DNA of 5,882 nucleotides, from the NCBI GenBank assembly GCA_030595455.1, contig JAUVDF010000075.1:1-5882 (forward strand), written 5' to 3'. Origin of the DNA: Fidelibacterota bacterium (GTDB taxonomy: Bacteria > Fidelibacterota > UBA8477 > JABMPR01). The notes below the pieces were generated by a model. That model was not told where the DNA came from. It made no database searches and worked only from the letters and a program-made list of their open reading frames with translations. The translations under genes and the position numbers were made by a program. Positions 1-5,394 of this stretch are shown here, piece after piece. Each line of letters opens with the position of its first letter. Position 1 is the stretch's first letter.

Positions 1-57
1 CGAGTCAATTATTGGCATGATACTTGGACTTTTGTTGGCAGGTATCAACTAACTTAG
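1..57 (+). CDS. 3' tail of an upstream gene, frame ambiguous
   Basis: Two + strand frames are open from the window edge to a stop just before the porin. Frame 1 ends at TAG 55-57 and reads RVNYWHDTWTFVGRYQLT, which has the alternating aromatic pattern of a last beta-barrel strand. Frame 2 ends at TAA 50-52 and reads ESIIGMILGLLLAGIN, which resembles a terminal transmembrane helix with a GxxxG motif. Only one can be real. Seventeen or so codons are too few to choose or to name a family. In either case the gene is co-directional with the porin and ends 11 to 16 nt before its GTG start, so the two are probably cotranscribed. Confidence 0.4.
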   Translation, partial: RVNYWHDTWTFVGRYQLT

Positions 58-60
58 GAG
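56..60 (+). promoter_or_regulatory. Shine-Dalgarno site fixing the porin start
   Basis: AGGAG lies 8 nt before the GTG at 69-71. It selects this GTG over the in-frame TTG at 24, which has no such site and would put 15 polar residues ahead of the signal peptide. If the upstream gene uses frame 1, its TAG stop (55-57) overlaps this site. Confidence 0.75.
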
Positions 61-68
61 TACATAAC

Positions 69-1049
69 GTGAAATATCATAACTTAATCATCAACCTTAT
101 TGGGCTACTCATGCTCCAGTCAACGGTCCTTGCTCAATTACAGTTTTCCGGCTTTGCTGACATCCTGCTGGTGAGTCCTTTGGATGAACAGCTGAAACCA
201 GAAATTCAGTATGGTCAGTTTGAGCTGGATTTATCAGCAGAGATTCGGCCTGGTATTAATTTTGAGGGAGCAATTGCTCTCAATCCTGAAACAGGTACTT
301 TTGAGGCAGGAGCAGGCTTTATCGAAGTTGTCTTTACAGGTGAATCCGGTCTCCACTCTGCCCGTGGAAAGTATTTTGACCATATCGGACTATCGATTGG
401 GCAATTCGATGTACCCTTCGGGATCGATTGGCAACATATCGCCTCACCAGATCGACGCTTGGTCACCGCTCCCCTCCTGAACGAGAAAAGCATTAACGGC
501 TGGAATGACATGGGTCTCAATCTCCATATTGGCCTAGATCAAGTTAACCTGACTACCTTTTTAGTTAATGGAGCGGATGATGGACTCGCCCTGGGCGGGC
601 GGACTGCCTACACCCCTTTTGAAGCTCTCGAAGTTGGCACATCCTATTTCACTCAGACGAGCCCTAACGAACTTGGATCACAACCACAGGTCATCGGGCT
701 AGATGTACAGACCGCCACCGGTCCTCTGGCAACACGGATGGAAGTTCATTATTCCGAGAACCTGTTAGAGGGTGACTTCTCTGCCATTGATTCGGTAACT
801 GATCATCGTGGGTTCTATGTACAGACCGATTTTGATCTTTCCGATATGTTAGATATCCCCCTGGCGTTGATCGGGAGGTATGATAATTGGTCAACTGTTG
901 GAAATCTTGATCAGGCCAATAGAATAACTCTGGGTGCGGCCTACTCGATCGCAGAAGGGTTTGAGGTTCGTGCTGAATATTTGAGAGATGTTATCAATGA
1001 AGATCCCGCTACCCAGCAGGTTTTGATCCAAACTCTGGTGAGCTTCTAG
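69..1049 (+). CDS. Outer-membrane porin-like beta-barrel protein
   Basis: A 326-residue protein beginning at GTG 69 and placed there by the Shine-Dalgarno site at 56-60. Residues 1-22 form a signal peptide with a hydrophobic core (about 6-18) and a VLA-Q cleavage site. The mature part alternates short polar turns with amphipathic strands and ends in Phe326, the usual terminal residue recognised by the BAM machinery. The segments GQFDVPFGI (111-119), NGADDG (167-172) and GRYDNW (269-274) resemble OprO/OprP-type phosphate-selective porins and related small porins. At about 304 mature residues it is shorter than classical OprP (about 400), so substrate is uncertain. It probably forms a channel in the outer membrane. 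It converges with a secreted phosphoesterase, which fits but does not prove a phosphate role. Family assignment is from motif memory, not from a search. Confidence 0.8.
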   Translation: MKYHNLIINLIGLLMLQSTVLAQLQFSGFADILLVSPLDEQLKPEIQYGQFELDLSAEIRPGINFEGAIALNPETGTFEAGAGFIEVVFTGESGLHSARGKYFDHIGLSIGQFDVPFGIDWQHIASPDRRLVTAPLLNEKSINGWNDMGLNLHIGLDQVNLTTFLVNGADDGLALGGRTAYTPFEALEVGTSYFTQTSPNELGSQPQVIGLDVQTATGPLATRMEVHYSENLLEGDFSAIDSVTDHRGFYVQTDFDLSDMLDIPLALIGRYDNWSTVGNLDQANRITLGAAYSIAEGFEVRAEYLRDVINEDPATQQVLIQTLVSF

Positions 1050-1062
1050 CTACTAGAAGCTC
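1040..1062. terminator. Perfect hairpin at a convergent gene junction, likely bidirectional terminator
   Basis: GAGCTTCTAG (1040-1049) pairs perfectly with CTAGAAGCTC (1053-1062) around a 3-nt CTA loop. The left arm contains the porin stop codon (1047-1049), and the right arm reaches the first base of the phosphoesterase stop codon on the other strand. There is no good T-run on either side, so it is not a textbook intrinsic terminator; termination in both directions is inferred from position and stem strength. Confidence 0.6.
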
Positions 1063-2699
1063 TATTGTGTCGAACGGGTTAAGGTAACCTGATCATCATA
1101 CATTCGGCGAGAATAGCCTGAATAGGTCTTCCCGTCTTTACCTAACTGCGGCAGGATATAGACTGGCTTAAGGATCGCCTGCCAGGTATCAGCATCCACC
1201 TGGTTAATATCCACCTCAAGGTGTCCATAGTGCTTACCACCGTCGATCAATACACCAGCTTTCCATACTTCAGAAACATCATTGTGAACCAGGAATTGTT
1301 GATAAGGATTCTTTAATCCTGGAATGGGTGCCCTTAAGCCATCGCCAGCAATTCCAACATCATAAAACTGAATCGAATGATTAACTTCTCGGCCATCTGG
1401 ATATACTTCGATACCTGATAGCATAGATCGTTCCCACATCTCATCGTGGCCATTAAAAACAGCATCTACGCCATAGCGCATAAAAATTGGTGTGAGTATC
1501 CGAGTAGCATAACCTGATTGTTTATCAAGCTGTTCACCTTCACCAGGCGCCCATCCATGGGGACCACTTGAATAAGGAGCATGATGAAAAACAACAAAAG
1601 TGAAAAGGCTGGCCCGTTGAGCAATCATCAGTTGATATTCAAGCCACCTAAACTGGCGAGAGTGAGGACCAAAATCCGGTGCCTTGCCTCCACCCTCGTC
1701 ATTTTCACCCAATAAATAATAATTTGTATCTTCTCCAGAATTACTGGGAGTATTGTTGCATAGATCGACCACGATAAGCGTAGCTGGACCATACTCAAGA
1801 CTGTAATACCGACCATTCTGCTCATCAACAGGGGCATCGTTTGAGGGATATTCAAAATAGCTCAGGTACTTACTCGCAGCCCGTTCTGAGCCAGGCTGAT
1901 TATAACGATCAAGACTTGTGCCCTCGAAATATTCGTGGTTACCCATGGCTGCTAGAATTGGAATTTTACCTGCCAAGCTAAGTGTACCACTGCGCTTGGA
2001 ATTATGATTCCAAAACTCATCCCAATCTCGCTGCTCTCCCCCATGTTGAACCAGATCTCCAGCGATTAGGATTAAATCCGGCTCGCGGGACCTGATCACC
2101 TCAAGGTTATTCTGATAGCCCCGGGTCTGGTCAATGAGATATTTCCGGGAGATGTTGCCCTTGGGGTCTGACCAAATCGCATGCTTGCCAGTCGATTCTG
2201 GCTCCGTTTCACAATCAGCATAAACAATCAACCGCACTGGAGTATTCTTATCAGGTGCCGTCTTAAAAGATGAACTAAAGCTACTAGCACCCTGACTTAC
2301 GGTATAAGCATAGTTTGTGGCGGCCTGGAGATTTTCAATTCTTATTCGATGACGGAATGGAATAGCAGGAGCTCCCTCACTAAAGAAGGTCGTATCCTCC
2401 CAGGTCGAGTATTTTAAAGCTGTTGCTGGAATGGCTTGTGAAGTCAGCACAACCTGCTTTTTTGATCCCTCTTTTCCATAGGTCAATTGTCCCGGTGAAT
2501 TGGCTTCTGAAAACCAGAGGATCGTCATCGCATCGTGGGCTGGATTTTGCAGATATGGCCAAACTCTAAAATCATCTTTGGCCAAACCTGGACTGGCAAA
2601 GACCAGGATGAAGACCACGAGTAACCACTGAAAGTGCGGGCTTCTGGTTGGTGACTTCCAGGTAAAATCCAAGTTAGTTAATTGAAAATTTGAGTTCAT
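1062..2699 (-). CDS. Secreted purple acid phosphatase-like metallophosphoesterase
   Basis: A 545-residue protein with a long polar n-region, a hydrophobic core (about 25-37) and a probable cleavage after Ala40, so exported to the periplasm or beyond. Residues about 45-147 form a fibronectin-III-like domain as in purple acid phosphatases (PAP), with RVWPYLQNP and a YAYTV strand. The calcineurin-like catalytic domain spans about 155-455. Metal-site motifs are YAD (Asp162), GDLVQ (Asp215), GNHE (Asn254, His255), VFHH (His372/373) and NGHDEMWER (His418). It should hydrolyse phosphate esters using two metals. Two departures from the PAP consensus are visible: Gln218 stands where GDxxY has the Fe-binding Tyr, and Glu420 replaces the second His of GHxH. 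A purple iron-tyrosinate centre is therefore not expected. No strong Shine-Dalgarno precedes ATG 2699, but there is no better in-frame start. Exact substrate is unknown. Confidence 0.9.
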   Translation of the reverse strand: MNSNFQLTNLDFTWKSPTRSPHFQWLLVVFILVFASPGLAKDDFRVWPYLQNPAHDAMTILWFSEANSPGQLTYGKEGSKKQVVLTSQAIPATALKYSTWEDTTFFSEGAPAIPFRHRIRIENLQAATNYAYTVSQGASSFSSSFKTAPDKNTPVRLIVYADCETEPESTGKHAIWSDPKGNISRKYLIDQTRGYQNNLEVIRSREPDLILIAGDLVQHGGEQRDWDEFWNHNSKRSGTLSLAGKIPILAAMGNHEYFEGTSLDRYNQPGSERAASKYLSYFEYPSNDAPVDEQNGRYYSLEYGPATLIVVDLCNNTPSNSGEDTNYYLLGENDEGGGKAPDFGPHSRQFRWLEYQLMIAQRASLFTFVVFHHAPYSSGPHGWAPGEGEQLDKQSGYATRILTPIFMRYGVDAVFNGHDEMWERSMLSGIEVYPDGREVNHSIQFYDVGIAGDGLRAPIPGLKNPYQQFLVHNDVSEVWKAGVLIDGGKHYGHLEVDINQVDADTWQAILKPVYILPQLGKDGKTYSGYSRRMYDDQVTLTRSTQ

Positions 2700-2746
2700 A
2701 TCTAATTGCCAGTTTCCGCCTCAGCGTGTTATCTCATCTAATTGCC
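2700..2746 (-). repeat. 11-bp direct repeat upstream of the phosphoesterase
   Basis: ATCTAATTGCC occurs at 2700-2710 and again at 2736-2746, 36 bp apart. On the coding strand it reads GGCAATTAGAT, and the proximal copy abuts the ATG start codon. The spacing is a little over three helical turns, as expected for paired protein-binding sites, but a chance duplication cannot be excluded. A shorter GCCTCA repeat (2718-2723 and 2744-2749) lies in the same stretch. Confidence 0.5.
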
Positions 2747-2791
2747 TCAATGTATATTTTCAGGCTCATGGTGCAACTCGTGTTTGTTTGC

Positions 2792-2814
2792 TGAGGAAAC
2801 CTCACCCAACTGGG
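2792..2814 (-). terminator. Two small adjacent hairpins after the DUF2147 gene
   Basis: TGAGG-AAA-CCTCA (2792-2804) and CCCA-AC-TGGG (2805-2814) lie back to back, 17 nt past the stop codon of the DUF2147 gene in its reading direction. Neither is followed by a T-run on the minus strand, so this is only a weak terminator candidate. It could equally be leader structure for the phosphoesterase transcript. Confidence 0.25.
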
Positions 2815-2831
2815 AAATGGGGGTGTATTTA

Positions 2832-3251
2832 CTAAAGTTTGTCCCAGGTAAGGGTTTTCCAAAAGAAATATTTAGATCCAACAACCTCAATCTCATTTTC
2901 GCGAAGCTCAGTAATTTTGAGATTAAAGATCAAGCCCTTTTCCGGACCATACATCTTACCATTCACCCACTCACTCTCAGTTGGATCATACTTAAGATTC
3001 TTAATGATAACCTTACCAAGAAGTGGCTCACTCCTGAGGGCTTTATCTGGGTTGTTGATATCTATTTGATGCTCATGATCTAAGTCGCCAAATCCGATGA
3101 TTTTTCCAAAATACTTTTCATTCAATTTATACATCTCAATATCCAGCTGGTTGGGCAGTCGATATTTTCCGATAATATCATCAGCTTCCTGGGCCATTGT
3201 CATGGAGGTAATAATTAAGAGTGCGAGGACATATAGTTTCAGCTTATTCAT
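2832..3251 (-). CDS. Secreted DUF2147 family protein
   Basis: A 139-residue protein with a clear signal peptide: Lys3 and Lys5, a hydrophobic core at about 6-15, and cleavage near TMA-Q after residue 20. The mature part follows the DUF2147 (PF09917) pattern in order: GKYRLP near the start (28-33), YFGKI (47-51), NPDKALRSEPLLG (67-79), WVNGKMYGPEKG (95-106) and a final TLTW (133-136). DUF2147 proteins are small, secreted, mostly beta proteins of unknown function, usually 110-150 residues, so this one is full length. The usual YDPxxG is YGPEKG here. It sits alone between two gaps, on the same strand as its neighbours; no strong Shine-Dalgarno precedes the ATG, only an A-rich leader. A link with the phosphoesterase 132 nt downstream is not shown. 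Confidence 0.85.
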   Translation of the reverse strand: MNKLKLYVLALLIITSMTMAQEADDIIGKYRLPNQLDIEMYKLNEKYFGKIIGFGDLDHEHQIDINNPDKALRSEPLLGKVIIKNLKYDPTESEWVNGKMYGPEKGLIFNLKITELRENEIEVVGSKYFFWKTLTWDKL

Positions 3252-3294
3252 ATTGAAGTTTAATCTTTATTCTTTTTGGGATTAATAATTTGTA

Positions 3295-3323
3295 TGGCTG
3301 TGCTAAATAAATAGCACAAGCCA
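3295..3323 (-). terminator. Strong bulged hairpin after the four-gene operon
   Basis: TGGCT (3295-3299) pairs with AGCCA (3319-3323) and GTGCTA (3300-3305) pairs with TAGCAC (3312-3317), leaving one bulged base (3318) and an AATAAA loop. It lies 33 nt past the last stop codon of the operon. The minus-strand sequence after it is AT-rich (TACAAATTATTAAT) but lacks a clean T-run, so termination may be factor-assisted. It also sits in the leader region of the DUF2147 gene, about 43 nt before its ATG. Confidence 0.5.
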
Positions 3324-3356
3324 CAGTACCGTCAAAACAGACCTATGATTTATGAT

Positions 3357-3590
3357 CTATTTCTGATTGTTTATTTTTTTCTGATCAACGGCTTTGTTTA
3401 AGGTTACCAGGAATTCATCCAAGGGCACTTTATGAATTTTTGCAGCTCGTTCAACTGTGAGAAATTTAGTGATGACGCGCCGGATTGAATAACGACCCAC
3501 ACTTTTTATACCAAAGGCCATCATGACATCTTCTATGTCACCATACTCATTCAGAATATCTGCTACGATTGTTTCTTTTGTGATTTTCAT
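3357..3590 (-). CDS. Small DUF1858-like protein lacking cysteines
   Basis: A 77-residue soluble protein with no signal peptide. It matches the general layout of the DUF1858 fold: ITKETIVADILNEYG (3-17), a hydrophobic helix ending in FGI (26-28), then LTVERAA (44-50) and a final helix with LDEFLVTLN (57-65). Many DUF1858 proteins carry a CxxC in the position of SVGR (30-33); here both cysteines are absent (Ser30, Arg33) and the whole protein has none. This resembles the Arg-rich, cysteine-free branch of the family. Its ATG overlaps the stop of the membrane-protein gene before it (TAATG), so translation is probably coupled. Function is unknown; a redox role by cysteine chemistry is unlikely. 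The lysine/asparagine-rich tail (71-77) is probably disordered. Confidence 0.7.
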   Translation of the reverse strand: MKITKETIVADILNEYGDIEDVMMAFGIKSVGRYSIRRVITKFLTVERAAKIHKVPLDEFLVTLNKAVDQKKINNQK

Positions 3591-4000
3591 TATTCAGTCT
3601 CTTTCATATTCGTTTGTGTTTCAGAGCTGTTGCTCTTGACTGCTACAAAAGCGATCCCAACCCAAACCAGGCTTCTGACCGCCATCGCTTTCACCGTTTT
3701 AACTATAAATAATCCTCCTAAGGCAACATGAATTCCAAAGGCAGCATAAGTCAGTAAGGTGATACCGGCAATGGCCAATGATAGTGATTTACCCCAGGCT
3801 TTTCCTGTAAAGAGACCAATACCAGCCGCAAGATATGCAAACCCCAGGATAAAATTTATCCAGAGTACAAAAGGTACAAAATCGCCAGCAGCTTGACGCA
3901 CCTCTTCAATAAATAAGGTTGAGCCTCCTGAATTTATAGTCATCAGCCCAAACAGAAAGGCCACGACAGCTACTATTTTTGTTATTATGGTTTTATTCAT
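3590..4000 (-). CDS. Four-helix inner-membrane protein of unknown function
   Basis: A 136-residue hydrophobic protein with four predicted transmembrane helices at about 7-24, 41-66, 71-97 and 105-121, and a polar tail (123-136). The loop between helices 1 and 2 (about 25-40) holds Glu32, Glu33, Arg35 and Asp40. Noticeable polar or glycine features are GFAYLAAGIGL (53-63), His91 in a GIHVALGG segment, and KTVKAMAVRS (101-110) entering helix 4, which look like conserved positions rather than a plain anchor. I do not recognise a named family with certainty; DoxX-like or similar small four-helix proteins are possible. The start is fixed by AGGAG 5 nt upstream. It follows the DUF3943 gene by 8 nt and overlaps the next gene by one base, so it is the inner-membrane member of a coupled cassette. 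Confidence 0.8.
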   Translation of the reverse strand: MNKTIITKIVAVVAFLFGLMTINSGGSTLFIEEVRQAAGDFVPFVLWINFILGFAYLAAGIGLFTGKAWGKSLSLAIAGITLLTYAAFGIHVALGGLFIVKTVKAMAVRSLVWVGIAFVAVKSNSSETQTNMKETE

Positions 4001-4005
4001 TATTG

Positions 4006-4010
4006 CTCCT
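4006..4010 (-). promoter_or_regulatory. Shine-Dalgarno site overlapping the DUF3943 stop codon
   Basis: On the minus strand AGGAG begins inside the TAG stop of the DUF3943 gene (4009-4011) and lies 5 nt before the membrane-protein ATG (3998-4000). Ribosomes ending on the first gene would sit on the initiation site of the second, a layout that favours translational coupling. Confidence 0.8.
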
Positions 4011-5394
4011 ATTCAAATAAACTATCAGCTAAGTAATACGATAGATAAACGCGATACAGACTCGTCTTCTGCAGGGTGTCTTTACGGTCAGCATCCAAAT
4101 AACTTACGGTTCTGCCAGATATCAGATATTCAAGACCCAGGCCATATTTTTGCCCAAGATTGACCTGAGCTCCAGCGGTTAACAAGTTGATATTTTCGTA
4201 GCCCTGAACATGATCATCTTCCATGGCGTAAATAAAGTATCGCTTCAGGCGTATGTATGCCTGTCCTTGATCTTTCCAGATCAACCTACTCATAAATTTC
4301 CCACTCACACCCGGGCCAAAATGATAATCCCTTGTCTCTACGCCATCTTCAGGAATCTCATCGCTAATGTCACCGGCGCTTCCCATAAAGATAAATGATC
4401 CATTTGTATGAATACCCAGGGTCATTTTTGGTGCCAGAGCGTAAACGTAGATTAGTCCGGGGCCAACACTGGTGCTGGAGACCTTGTAGTCATCCTGATT
4501 CATGAAATCATAATTCTGAAACAGTCCAATCACCAAATTTGATCGATCTGCATGTCGGGAGTAAAGTTTTGCCAACATACCACTGGCATAAATTTCACCC
4601 ACATAATCTTGTCGGCTGAAATTCAGAACAGTAACAAGATTAAAATTATCAAAAGGTTTGAAATTGCTAGTCCGAGCAAGCGGGTTTCCATAAACAAGAT
4701 TGAATCTGACAAATCGTCTTTGGGCGTTGTTGCTCAGATCTGATTCACCATGATAACCTGGTCCACCACCAAAGGATATCCCAGAGAGCAAACTAGTCGG
4801 TTTTGACTTAAAGTTTTGATGAATAGACTCACCGATGAGCAGGCGGTTAAACCCATAACCCAGCGGGTTGATTAAGCCGGTTAATATCTGTCGAGAGAGC
4901 GGTTTTTCAGTACCGGACCCCAGTGTTAATACAGAAATTCGATGGATGATTTCGCCAAAGGCAACGCCACTCATGGGGGTTGTGATCATATCATTAATTG
5001 ATGGGCTTTCGTTTTCCATGCCCACTTCCCATATCAAACTGGACAGGGTTGGATAGGCCAGAGACTGCCAATAATTCAGGCCTTGAGCCCGAGCAGCAGT
5101 GTAAACAAGAGCACCCTGGGTTGGGTGTCCAACTTGATTTACGTCGAAACCATCCTCGTCCCAGACCCACCCGGTCTCGATATTATTCTGAAGGGTTTTG
5201 ATACTTATATCAGCCCAAAATTCATTAAGTACATACCAATTCACAGCCCAGATAAAGGTGGGCTGAGCCAAGGTATGCAATAGAGCATTTCTATGCGGGT
5301 GTGCAATAGCAGTACTGTCTGTAGTTTGCTCCTGGGGGAAAATGGAAAAACTGCTGACAAGCAGAATTAAGCTAAGTTTTGAAAAATATCTCAT
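4009..5394 (-). CDS. DUF3943 family outer-membrane-associated protein
   Basis: A 461-residue protein. I chose the ATG at 5392-5394 because it overlaps the previous stop as ATGA, has AGGGAT 6 nt upstream, and puts a signal peptide (hydrophobic core about 8-19) at the very N-terminus; an ATG 24 nt earlier would add eight polar residues. Residues about 76-148 carry the DUF3943 (PF13084) signature: WVWDEDGFDVNQVGHP (76-91), AARAQG (100-105), WE (122-123), SINDMITTP (132-140) and GE (147-148). The region from about 200 onward has alternating strand patterns with many Tyr and Gly residues, as in a beta-barrel, but ends in LFE rather than Phe. Biochemical function of the family is unknown. It is translationally coupled both to the barrel-like gene before it and to the membrane protein after it. 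Confidence 0.85.
   Translation of the reverse strand: MRYFSKLSLILLVSSFSIFPQEQTTDSTAIAHPHRNALLHTLAQPTFIWAVNWYVLNEFWADISIKTLQNNIETGWVWDEDGFDVNQVGHPTQGALVYTAARAQGLNYWQSLAYPTLSSLIWEVGMENESPSINDMITTPMSGVAFGEIIHRISVLTLGSGTEKPLSRQILTGLINPLGYGFNRLLIGESIHQNFKSKPTSLLSGISFGGGPGYHGESDLSNNAQRRFVRFNLVYGNPLARTSNFKPFDNFNLVTVLNFSRQDYVGEIYASGMLAKLYSRHADRSNLVIGLFQNYDFMNQDDYKVSSTSVGPGLIYVYALAPKMTLGIHTNGSFIFMGSAGDISDEIPEDGVETRDYHFGPGVSGKFMSRLIWKDQGQAYIRLKRYFIYAMEDDHVQGYENINLLTAGAQVNLGQKYGLGLEYLISGRTVSYLDADRKDTLQKTSLYRVYLSYYLADSLFE

Noticed and set aside
24..68. N-terminal extension of the porin from a TTG at 24
   Set aside because: It has no Shine-Dalgarno site, overlaps the end of the upstream gene and would bury the signal peptide behind 15 residues; the GTG at 69 has AGGAG at the right distance.
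215..520. Minus-strand open frame of 101 codons inside the porin
   Set aside because: Antisense shadow of the porin with no signal peptide, family motif or ribosome-binding site.
1628..1855. Minus-strand frame of 75 codons within the phosphatase
   Set aside because: Out-of-frame shadow; the phosphatase frame carries all catalytic motifs across this stretch.
2750..2780. Sigma-70-like promoter for the phosphatase on the minus strand (TTGCAC with TACATT 16 nt later)
   Set aside because: Only three of six and four of six consensus matches; in an AT-rich gap this is expected by chance.
2742..3083. Plus-strand open frame of 113 codons across the DUF2147 gene
   Set aside because: It is antisense to a gene with a clear family pattern and shows no domain or start signal of its own.
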